64,000 nt of DNA from Globicatella sulfidifaciens DSM 15739 (lineage in GTDB: Bacteria; Bacillota; Bacilli; Lactobacillales; Aerococcaceae), in NCBI RefSeq assembly GCF_900167405.1, contig NZ_FUWO01000011.1, positions 9,557-73,556 of the forward strand. Direction: 5' to 3'. Positions 54,674 through 62,145 of the stretch are shown here, one piece after another. A program made the position numbers and the translations under genes. Position 1 is the stretch's first letter; each line of letters begins with the position of its first letter. A model generated the notes under the pieces. That model was not told where the DNA came from and searched no databases. It saw nothing but the letters and a program-made list of their open reading frames with translations.

Positions 54674-54997
54674 TTATAAGGCCTCAAATTCGCTAGCATC
54701 AACATCCGTTAAAACGGCAATCCAATTCTCATTTGCATCTTCGCTATTTAATAAAGCGGGATTATCGATAGCAGCCTCATTGATTTTAACAATTTTTCCT
54801 GATAAAGGGCTTGGAACTTCAATTGCTGCTTTCGAAGCTTCTAAGTTTAATAAAGTATCATCTGCTTCGATTTCTCCGATATTCGCAATATTAACATAAG
54901 AAACATCACCCGCTTCCTCTTGTAAACAAGGGGTCATTCCGATAATATACTGATCCGCTTCTTGTAAAACCCATAATTGATCTGTCATTTTTTTCAT
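54674..54997 (-). CDS. GcvH-like lipoyl-domain protein
   Basis: A 107-aa single lipoyl/biotinyl-type domain: VLQEADQYIIGMTPCLQEEAGDVSYVNIANIGEI, then LNLEASKAAIEVPSPLSGKIVKIN with Lys in EASKA as lipoylation site. It resembles GcvH but no glycine-cleavage gene (gcvT/gcvP) is nearby. GcvH-like proteins in Firmicutes also act as lipoate carriers (lipoyl relay). The frame opens at 55051, but GGAGGAAT precedes the ATG at 54997. Confidence 0.85.
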   Translation of the reverse strand: MKKMTDQLWVLQEADQYIIGMTPCLQEEAGDVSYVNIANIGEIEADDTLLNLEASKAAIEVPSPLSGKIVKINEAAIDNPALLNSEDANENWIAVLTDVDASEFEAL

Positions 54998-55063
54998 AAT
55001 AAATTCCTCCATTTTCCTAAAAAGAAGCCCCGCTATAACTAGCAAAGGCATCTTATAGTTAAA

Positions 55064-56257
55064 TTAAAACTCAAATTGATTGTCGTTAGCAAACATATAA
55101 CTGCGATGATGGTATTTCATCGACATAATTAATCCGACACCAATTAAATTACTTAATAAGGCCGATCCCCCTTGAGAGATAAAGGGTAATGGCACCCCGG
55201 TAATCGGTAATAAACCAATCGTCATGCCGATGTTTTCTAAAATATGGAATAAAATCATCGAAATAACGCCACCCGCAATATAAGTATAAAATTCATTTTT
55301 CGTCTCAAAACAAGTTTGAACCATTTGATAAATTAAGACAAAATAAATGAATAATAAGAAAGTGGCTCCCATAAAACCAAAGTTTTCGGCAATCGTTGTA
55401 AAGATAAAGTCAGATTCACGAACCGGTACATTCACTTCTGAAACACCAATTCCTTTACCCACTAGACCTCCGGAACCAATCGCCAATAAGCTTCGTGATA
55501 ATTGGAACGCATCGCCTTGAGTGTCGCCAAAGGGATCTAACCATGAATGAATACGGGATAATTGATAAGGCATAAAGCCGATTTTAAATAAGATATCTTC
55601 ATGATACATCGCCATATAAATTAAGCCACCACCGGTTATCGTCACGAATAAAAAGACCGGTATAATAATTTTCCAGGCGATTCCTGATAATAATAACATC
55701 CCTGCGGTAATGGATAACATTACCAAGTTTGTTCCCAAGTCATTTTGTAATTGAATTAAAACTAAAGCCGGTAAAGCAAATAATAATACTTTCCCAATTA
55801 ACACAAAGTCTGATTTAACTGTCCGATTGGTAAATTTATTATTATGTTCAGTAATCACCCGTGCTTGAAAAACAATATAAGCCGGTTTAAATACCTCTGA
55901 AGGTTGAAACGAGAAGCCCCCAATTCTAAACCATGAATGGGCCCCCGTTTCTGCTGCTGTCTCACGGTCATAAAAAATTAAGACCAAGACCAGTAACAGC
56001 AATCCAAAACCATATAAATAGGTTGAGAGTTTCCAATATTGTTCACTATCAAATTGCATTGCCAGAATAACAGTAATTGCGCCTACCGCATACCATAAAG
56101 CATGCATTAACGTCGCTCTTAAATTTTCGCCATCAATCATTACGGTTGTCGCATAAACACTGACAATCCCAATAATAGCTAAAATTAAGACGGTTAAAAT
56201 CAATCCATAATCTACCCGACTGTCGTGATAAGCGACTAATCGTCTTGTTTTCGCCAT
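55064..56257 (-). CDS. rodA: SEDS peptidoglycan polymerase, RodA/FtsW family
   Basis: A 397-aa membrane glycosyltransferase with about ten helices that polymerises lipid II with a partner class B PBP. VDYGLILTVLILAIIGIVSVYA at the N-terminus, FQPSEVFKPAYIVFQARVI, LQNDLGTNLVML, RIHSWLDPFGDTQGDAFQLSRSLLAIGSGGLVGKGIG and PLPFISQGGSALLSN are SEDS hallmarks. RodA is preferred to FtsW because of DTQGDAFQ and the short C-tail. It follows yihY by five bases. Confidence 0.92.
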   Translation of the reverse strand: MAKTRRLVAYHDSRVDYGLILTVLILAIIGIVSVYATTVMIDGENLRATLMHALWYAVGAITVILAMQFDSEQYWKLSTYLYGFGLLLLVLVLIFYDRETAAETGAHSWFRIGGFSFQPSEVFKPAYIVFQARVITEHNNKFTNRTVKSDFVLIGKVLLFALPALVLIQLQNDLGTNLVMLSITAGMLLLSGIAWKIIIPVFLFVTITGGGLIYMAMYHEDILFKIGFMPYQLSRIHSWLDPFGDTQGDAFQLSRSLLAIGSGGLVGKGIGVSEVNVPVRESDFIFTTIAENFGFMGATFLLFIYFVLIYQMVQTCFETKNEFYTYIAGGVISMILFHILENIGMTIGLLPITGVPLPFISQGGSALLSNLIGVGLIMSMKYHHRSYMFANDNQFEF

Positions 56258-56262
56258 AAATC

Positions 56263-57225
56263 TTATCCTTCTTCCTGAATCGTTTGTTTGGTAATTTTAA
56301 GTGGAGCCACTGTTTTTGCCGCTTGATAAGTTTTAAAATGTGGACTTCTTGCTTGAAATTTCTCTACTTCGGTTGTCTCTGCTACCATTTCTAAATAATC
56401 ACGTTCACAATAATCATGATAGAGAACCGCTGCATAGGCTCCTAAAGAGATAACCATCATATTATAATACAACCAGATAATAACCACAATAAAAATTCCA
56501 ATCGCACTGTTACTGTCGATATTTTTATTAAATGATAAATAAACGGTAAATAATTGTGAGATCAAGCCAAAACCAATCAATGCTATAATCGCACCCACAC
56601 TCGCGTATTTTGGCGACCAATTAACATTCGGCATAAACTGATAAATCGAGAACATTAAAATAAACAAACTCAATAGCCCAATCAAGCCACTATTTTGTAA
56701 AATGGCACCTACAAAAGGAATCTCAATGCCAAAGGTACTGGTGAGATAATTTAATATGGTTTCACCAAATACAAAGACCAATGTTAGTGAAAATATTAAA
56801 ACGACTAAAGCTAAAGTAAACACATAAGCAAACCCTCTTGATATAAGAGCATTTTTACGTGGCTCGGCTTTAAAAATCGTATTTAAAATACGTTGAACGG
56901 CATTAAAGACATTTGAGGCTGGCCAAAGTGAAATAATTAACCCCAGAGATAATGCTTTCACACTAGTACTCGCAATATAGCTTTCTAATATTGGCACAAT
57001 TACGTCACTCACTTCAGCAGGCATCGCATCATTAATGACTGAAACAATTTGATCTGAAGAAAAAGGTAATACAGCAATCACATTGGCTATTGCTAATAAT
57101 AATGGCACTACGGCCCAAATAATATAAAAGGATAACTCAGCAGCATAACTACCAAATTTCCGTTGGGGATTAACCGCTAATACCTTTAATAATCGTTGGA
57201 TAGTCGTCGGTTGCTCATTCACCAT
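56263..57225 (-). CDS. YihY/virulence factor BrkB family membrane protein
   Basis: A 320-aa polytopic protein with six helices. NPQRKFGSYAAELSFYIIWAVVPLLLAIANV, LWPASNVFNAVQRILNTIF and YQFMPNVNWSPKYASVGAIIALIGFGLISQLFTVYLSFNKNIDSNSAIGIFIVVIIWLYYNMMVISLGA are typical. Formerly called ribonuclease BN; actual function unknown. First gene of the operon with rodA. Confidence 0.9.
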   Translation of the reverse strand: MVNEQPTTIQRLLKVLAVNPQRKFGSYAAELSFYIIWAVVPLLLAIANVIAVLPFSSDQIVSVINDAMPAEVSDVIVPILESYIASTSVKALSLGLIISLWPASNVFNAVQRILNTIFKAEPRKNALISRGFAYVFTLALVVLIFSLTLVFVFGETILNYLTSTFGIEIPFVGAILQNSGLIGLLSLFILMFSIYQFMPNVNWSPKYASVGAIIALIGFGLISQLFTVYLSFNKNIDSNSAIGIFIVVIIWLYYNMMVISLGAYAAVLYHDYCERDYLEMVAETTEVEKFQARSPHFKTYQAAKTVAPLKITKQTIQEEG

Positions 57226-57478
57226 AGACTTGCTCCTTTCGTCTTTTATACTCTACTACAATACCATAATTAGAGCGAATTTGCACTCTAAGACCATTAC
57301 TTTTTAAATTTGAATGCTCTGGTAAACATGATATAATACTATTGTTAACTATTAAAAAAATCATTCATTGAGGGAATAGGCAATTAATATACGTTAGTAG
57401 TCGATAAACCACTAAGCAAAATGAGCTTGGCCAAAACGTTAAAAATTGCGTTTTAATATTTTATCGTTTCGGGGTTGA

Positions 57479-57628
57479 ATGGTGTCAAACGGCGTTTTAA
57501 CGAGACAAGGTAATAACTTGCTAAAATTAATCAACAACGCAGGGGTTGACCCATACGAGGAAGTCAAACAAAACACAAAGCATTTACTTTTCGACTTCTC
57601 ACCCACCCCCACCATGCTAATGAGCTGA
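57479..57628 (+). CDS. Doubtful 49-aa ORF in the intergenic repeat-like region
   Basis: Open frame MVSNGVLTRQGNNLLKLINN, then AGVDPYEEVKQNTKHLLFDF and SPTPTMLMS. The text looks protein-like and GC-richer than the surroundings, but there is no ribosome site. The tail falls in ATTACTTTTCGACTTCTCACCC-type DNA that is repeated at about 57647. It may be a gene remnant. Confidence 0.2.
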   Translation: MVSNGVLTRQGNNLLKLINNAGVDPYEEVKQNTKHLLFDFSPTPTMLMS

Positions 57629-57784
57629 CGAAGCGCATTGCATGTAATTATCGACTTCTCACCCCTTCGATTCCTTCTAAAATGATAATTCAATTATATC
57701 TAAGTAATTAGATGAACTTTCGGGTTTTTTTAGATTTTCCCGAGAATAAAAAAATGCTCATTATTATTTACAAGGAGAGTGCAT

Positions 57785-58456
57785 ATGTCTACAGGAGTTA
57801 CTTTTTATTTTATGCGTCACGGAGAAACAATGTTAAATCGCTTGGAGCGAATTCAGGGTTGGGCAAATGCACCATTAACCGAAAAAGGGATTCAAGATAC
57901 CCACCGCAGTGGTAAAGGATTAGCTAACGTAAAGTTTGATGCGGTTTATACTAGTGATTTAATGCGTACCATTGAAACAGCGCAAATTATTTTAGAAGAA
58001 AATCATTACGCACAAGAATTAACCATTCATCCAATGGTCGAATTTCGGGAAGTTCATTTTGGCTATTATGAAGGACTCGATGCCAATCAATTATGGCGTG
58101 ATGTCCGCGAACATATTGCGAATGTGAGTGATGTTACAGACCGTAGCCAATTAACTGCAGATGTCTTTTTAAACACCGTCCATGAATTAGACCCTTATAA
58201 ATATGCTGAAAACTATCGTCAATTTTGGACACGTGTTGAAAGTGGCTTATTAGAATTGTTAAATCGTCATGCTGGTACAGAACAAAATGTTTTAATCGTC
58301 AGTCATGGATTAACTATTCAAAACTTATTACATGGCTTAGTAGCAGATTTCAATGAACAAGAGCGTTTAAATAATGCATCAGTATCAGTTGTTCAATATA
58401 TCGATGGACAGTTTCGTTTATTAAAATATAACGACACCAGTCATTTTACCGACTAA
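57785..58456 (+). CDS. Histidine phosphatase (phosphoglycerate mutase-like) family protein
   Basis: A 223-aa phosphatase: catalytic FYFMRHGETMLNRLERIQGWANAPLTEKG with the phosphohistidine RHGET, then YTSDLMRTIETAQII, the EFREVHFGYYEG Glu segment and SHGLTIQNLLHG. Such cofactor-independent broad-range phosphatases are common in Lactobacillales; substrate unknown. A GTG is six bases earlier, but AAGGAGA is best placed for the ATG at 57785. Confidence 0.9.
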   Translation: MSTGVTFYFMRHGETMLNRLERIQGWANAPLTEKGIQDTHRSGKGLANVKFDAVYTSDLMRTIETAQIILEENHYAQELTIHPMVEFREVHFGYYEGLDANQLWRDVREHIANVSDVTDRSQLTADVFLNTVHELDPYKYAENYRQFWTRVESGLLELLNRHAGTEQNVLIVSHGLTIQNLLHGLVADFNEQERLNNASVSVVQYIDGQFRLLKYNDTSHFTD

Positions 58457-58543
58457 TACTATCGACAGCGCACCAAATTAACGAAGTGGGGAGCTTATAG
58501 TGCATAAATAATGATTTTCTGAAGATGCCTACTTCATGCAAAT

Positions 58544-58588
58544 AAAAGAGATTAAACTCGTCTAAACAGATGCGGTTTAATCTCTTTT
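58544..58588 (+). terminator. Terminator downstream of the histidine phosphatase gene
   Basis: AAAAGAGATTAAAC / GTTTAATCTCTTTT arms (14 bp) with a 17-base loop, A-rich before and T-rich after, probably bidirectional. Confidence 0.8.
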
Positions 58589-58675
58589 AATGTATAAATG
58601 AGCAATCGACTGAACGCTTGACCCAAAACAACTGTGATCAAGCTCTTTTTATTTTAAAAATAGATGAAGAAAGAA

Positions 58676-58714
58676 GACCGGGCAGAAGTTCAAACTTTCT
58701 ACCCAGTCTCTTTG
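58676..58714 (-). terminator. Hairpin ending the PTS operon
   Basis: AGAC(C/T)GGG-(C/T)AGAA-GTTC-AAAC-TTTCTA-CCCAGTCT forms a stem between the phosphatase gene and the PTS genes. Best read as the minus-strand terminator. Confidence 0.5.
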
Positions 58715-58757
58715 ATAATCATTTAATCTATCTATCATTAATATTATTTTTTCTTTC

Positions 58758-58889
58758 TCAAAAGTAATAGCCACATCCCACTAATGTTAAACCATTGATA
58801 ATGTTCAAGTATTTATTTCCCCATAATGGGCTCACTGCTACTAGGAAAAAACCTAAAGCCATGAGAAAAGTAGAACCATTTTTCTCCAT
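58758..58889 (-). CDS. 43-aa small membrane protein at the end of the PTS operon
   Basis: Encodes MEKNGSTFLMALGFFLVAVS, then PLWGNKYLNIINGLTLVGCGYYF. Two hydrophobic segments joined by a short PLWGNKY loop suggest a hairpin in the membrane. The ATG lies four bases after the stop of the EIIC gene, so it is co-transcribed. It has no recognised family and no strong ribosome site of its own. Confidence 0.5.
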   Translation of the reverse strand: MEKNGSTFLMALGFFLVAVSPLWGNKYLNIINGLTLVGCGYYF

Positions 58890-58893
58890 AATA

Positions 58894-59587
58894 TTAATCA
58901 GCTTTCACTTTATTAGCAGAGATAACAAACGGTAACCAAATTAAGAAGGATACTAGTAAGTTAAATAACGAAACTAAACCAGCCATGAAGCTACCTCCTG
59001 TCGCTAAATAAGCAAAGAGTCCTGGAGGTGTAATCCAAGGAACAGCTAAGAATACAGGTGGAATTAATCCTGCTGCGGTTGCCAAGTAACCAATTGTTGC
59101 ACAAATAGGTGGAACAATTAACCATGGAATCACAAATTGAGGATTTAACACAATCGGCATTCCAAATATAACAGGTTCGTTAATGTTGAAAACTCCCATT
59201 GGCGCAGCTAATTTTGCTATTGTTCTATGATCTTCACGTTTTGATAGTAGGAAGATAGCAATAATTAATCCTAAAGTAACACCAGAACCACCCATTTGAG
59301 CATAAGCATCAAATGAACTACGAGTCCAAGTCCAAGGTAATTGAGCAATATCTTTAGTTGCTTCATAAATAGCGGTATTTTCATTTAAGGCTACGCCGTA
59401 AATACCATCCATAACTGGAGCCAATACATTGTGTCCATGTAAACCAAAGAACCAGAATAATTGAACTAGGAAAGTTAATAAGATAACTGATCCAAGCCCT
59501 TGTGATAAGCCCATTAATGGCATTTGAATGTACGTTGACACTAAATCGTTAATAGCTTGTCCTGTTAAAATAGATTGAATAAAATAG
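58894..59587 (-). pseudogene. PTS cellobiose-type EIIC, N-terminal half missing
   Basis: Membrane permease component. Only about 230 of roughly 430 residues remain: YFIQSILTGQAINDLVSTYIQMPLMGLSQGLGSVILL..., then FFGLHGHNVLAPVMDGIYGVALNENTAIY, FNINEPVIFGMPIVLNP and the last helices. The frame enters directly from the 3' end of bglA with no start or ribosome site; a GTG at 59541 is the first possible start. The N-terminal transmembrane half was therefore lost by a deletion at about 59588. Substrate translocation is probably impaired. Confidence 0.85.
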
Positions 59588-61018
59588 TTATTTCGTTTGA
59601 TGAGAATGGATGAGTTCTTGGTACCAATAGTAGCTGTCTTTTTTCAAGCGTTCTAAAGTTCCCTCTTCAACTTCATGTTTATCCACATATACAAAGCCAT
59701 ATCGTTTTTGATAACCATTTAACCACGATAATAAATCAGTAAACGACCACGTACAATAACCTAACAATTCCGTCCCATTTGCCACAGCTTCATTTAAAGC
59801 AGCAACGTGACTTTGTAAATAATCGATACGATATTGATCATGTACTTTACCATCTTCAGTTAATTGATCATACTCTCCTAAACCATTCTCGGTAATCAAC
59901 ACTGGAATATCATAACGACTCGTAATACGTTGTAAGCCTACTTGTAAACCTTTTGGATCAATTTCCCAATCCCAATTCGTCCGTTCGACAAACTCATTGA
60001 CAATTCGTTTATAATGTCCGGGTACACCTGTCTCACCAGAAGAACCTTTTTTACCAGTAGTATTCATTTTTCCAACTCCTACACCGTCAATGGGATTATA
60101 GGCAATAGTATTAGTTTGATAATAATTTATACCCAAGAAGTCAGGTTTAGCAGATGCTAATAGCTCCATGTCTCCTGATTGAATATCTAATGTAATTCCT
60201 TGTTCTTCTAAATAACGAAGGGCTGATTTTGGATAACGTCCCCATAAATAGATATCCATCCAGAAATAGGCATTTATATTTTCAGCTTTTTCAGCCGCCA
60301 ACACATTAATTGGATTACTATCTTTAGCATAATTTGGTGAATAAGCAAAACTTGGTCCGATTTTTCCATCTGGAACCATATCGTGAAAAGTATTAATCAC
60401 TTTTGCATTTGCTAAATTAGCAATATGGTTAACATTGTACATTCGTTGAGTATCCTTTACACCTGGTGGGTGCATTGCTAACTGGTAGCCTAAACTAACA
60501 AATACATTTTGTTCATTTAAACTAATCCAATATTTAACACGGTCTCCAAAACGTTCGAATAAAACTGAAGCATATTCATTAAAGTCATCAATAATTTGAC
60601 GATCTTCCCAACCACCATATTCATCCATTAAACATTGTGGTAAATCCCAATGATATAGGGTAACTAAAGGTTCAATATCATTATTAATTAATTCATCGAT
60701 TAAATCAGAATAGAATTTAACCCCTGCTTCATTGACTTCACCGCGTCCCTTCGGTAAAATGCGAGTCCAAGCAATGGAGAATCGATAGGCTTTTAAGCCC
60801 ATTTCAGCCATTAATGCAACGTCTTCTTTATAGCGATGATAATGATCAACTGCGACATCTCCTGTCGTTCCCTTAAATGTGGTTCCAGGAATACGGACGT
60901 ATTCATCCCAAACAGAGGGTGATTTTCCAGCTTCATTCCATGCGCCCTCAATTTGATACGCAGCTGAAGCAGAACCCCATAGGAAATCGGATCTTAAATT
61001 TGACACTATTTCTTTCAA
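59588..61018 (-). CDS. bglA: 6-phospho-beta-glucosidase, glycoside hydrolase family 1
   Basis: Hydrolyses phosphorylated beta-glucosides delivered by the PTS. The 476 aa have FLWGSASAAYQIEGAWNEAGK, YRFSIAWTRILP, YHWDLPQCLMDEYGGW, the acid/base Glu169 in LNEQN, and the nucleophile Glu in LITENGLGEYD. The C-terminal YCTWSFTDLLSWLNGYQKRYGFVYVD is the usual GH1 end and includes residues that bind the 6-phosphate. It follows the DUF3284 gene by eight bases. Confidence 0.93.
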   Translation of the reverse strand: MKEIVSNLRSDFLWGSASAAYQIEGAWNEAGKSPSVWDEYVRIPGTTFKGTTGDVAVDHYHRYKEDVALMAEMGLKAYRFSIAWTRILPKGRGEVNEAGVKFYSDLIDELINNDIEPLVTLYHWDLPQCLMDEYGGWEDRQIIDDFNEYASVLFERFGDRVKYWISLNEQNVFVSLGYQLAMHPPGVKDTQRMYNVNHIANLANAKVINTFHDMVPDGKIGPSFAYSPNYAKDSNPINVLAAEKAENINAYFWMDIYLWGRYPKSALRYLEEQGITLDIQSGDMELLASAKPDFLGINYYQTNTIAYNPIDGVGVGKMNTTGKKGSSGETGVPGHYKRIVNEFVERTNWDWEIDPKGLQVGLQRITSRYDIPVLITENGLGEYDQLTEDGKVHDQYRIDYLQSHVAALNEAVANGTELLGYCTWSFTDLLSWLNGYQKRYGFVYVDKHEVEEGTLERLKKDSYYWYQELIHSHQTK

Positions 61019-61026
61019 TTCTTCGC

Positions 61027-61491
61027 CTACTTTCTTGTATTAATTTGTTGACTAGTTGTTTTAGCAAAAGATTCCAAACCAGTTAATTGTGCTTCAATTT
61101 TCTTCTTCACACTTGCAGCAAAAACTTTATCCATTATCCAAGCATTGGCTTTATGGAAAATTCCTGCCGGCTCATATACTTGGATGTAAGTTACTTCTGT
61201 TTCTTTATCAGTAATAGCTCTTAATTGATATTGAATTTCTTGTTTACCTTGGTTAGACCCATAAACAACGCAATAATGTGTTGGTCTTTTAAACTCTTTA
61301 ACCGTCAAGCGGATACTATTTTGATTATTACGACCAAATTTCTTTATATACGTTAAGCCTTCGACAATTTCTTCATCTACTAATTCAATATCAGTATTAG
61401 CATAGTAATCTTGTTTAAATGATAGTGTAATGGCATCAAAAACATCCTCAATTGGGACATTTAATACTTTTGCTACTTCCACCTTACTCAT
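61027..61491 (-). CDS. DUF3284 protein
   Basis: A 154-aa soluble protein with a SRPBCC-like alpha/beta pattern: VEVAKVLNVPIEDVFDAITLSFKQDYYANTD, then LTYIKKFGRNNQNSIRLTVKEFKRP and a long C-terminal helix. DUF3284 genes are typical companions of lichenan/cellobiose PTS operons in Lactobacillales; role unknown. Overlaps the EIIA gene by eight bases. Confidence 0.88.
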   Translation of the reverse strand: MSKVEVAKVLNVPIEDVFDAITLSFKQDYYANTDIELVDEEIVEGLTYIKKFGRNNQNSIRLTVKEFKRPTHYCVVYGSNQGKQEIQYQLRAITDKETEVTYIQVYEPAGIFHKANAWIMDKVFAASVKKKIEAQLTGLESFAKTTSQQINTRK

Positions 61492-61816
61492 CCTCTGTTA
61501 ATCGATCAATTTTTTCATGTAACTCAATAATCTCTTTAGCTACATCAATAAATGTTAAAGCTGTCATTAAATGATCTTGGCCGTGAATCAATAATAAAGA
61601 TAGTTCTACATTATCGCCAGATGCTTCTTGCGTTAATAGAGCTGTTTGTGATTTATGCGCAGTATTCAAGGCAGTATTTGCTTCAACAATTAAAGTCTTA
61701 GCTTCTTCAAATCGACCTGCTTTTGCTGCACGAATAGCTTCGACTGCTTTTCCTTTAGCGTCCCCTCCATGCATAATTAGCCCCATGACTTGTTCTAAAT
61801 TTTTTGGTTCTGCCAT
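61484..61816 (-). CDS. licA: PTS system EIIA component, lactose/cellobiose type
   Basis: A 110-aa helical phosphocarrier. GLIMHGGDAKGKAVEAIRAAKAGRFEEAKTLIVEANTALNTAHKSQTALL and the phosphorylatable His in LLLIHGQDHLMTALTF match. It accepts phosphate from HPr and passes it to EIIB. Two bases separate it from the EIIB gene. Confidence 0.93.
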   Translation of the reverse strand: MAEPKNLEQVMGLIMHGGDAKGKAVEAIRAAKAGRFEEAKTLIVEANTALNTAHKSQTALLTQEASGDNVELSLLLIHGQDHLMTALTFIDVAKEIIELHEKIDRLTEDE

Positions 61817-61818
61817 CC

Positions 61819-62130
61819 TTATTCTCCAATCATTTCCATTGCATAATTAAAAACATTAGTACCATTCATCGTACCGTAATCCATCATATTGATATCACTT
61901 ACTTTAATATTAGGTTCAAATTTTTCTTTGTATTCTTTTAACATGAATTTTACTTGTGGTCCTACTAATAAAACATCAATATCTTTAGCTGCTGCTTCGC
62001 TATCAACTTCAGAAACAGGTACTGCCCAAATCGTTGCTTCAATACCTTTTTCTTGAGCAGCCTTTTCCATTTTTGTTACTAACATACTTGTAGACATTCC
62101 TGCATTACAAACTAACATAATATTTTTCAT
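61819..62130 (-). CDS. licB: PTS system EIIB component, cellobiose type
   Basis: A 103-aa phosphocarrier with the active-site Cys in IMLVCNAGMSTSMLVTKM and the LLVGPQVKFMLKEYKEKF segment. An in-frame ATG exists at 62145, but GGAGGAAC precedes the ATG at 62130, which decides the start. It is the first structural gene after the LicR-like regulator. With EIIC truncated, EIIA and EIIB may now serve another EIIC or only signal to the regulator. Confidence 0.93.
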   Translation of the reverse strand: MKNIMLVCNAGMSTSMLVTKMEKAAQEKGIEATIWAVPVSEVDSEAAAKDIDVLLVGPQVKFMLKEYKEKFEPNIKVSDINMMDYGTMNGTNVFNYAMEMIGE

Positions 62131-62145
62131 TTTCTGTTCCTCCAA

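Noticed and set aside
54674-54997. Biotin carboxyl carrier protein
   Set aside because: The modified Lys lies in EASKA, not in the AMKM context of biotin carriers; lipoyl/GcvH type fits better.
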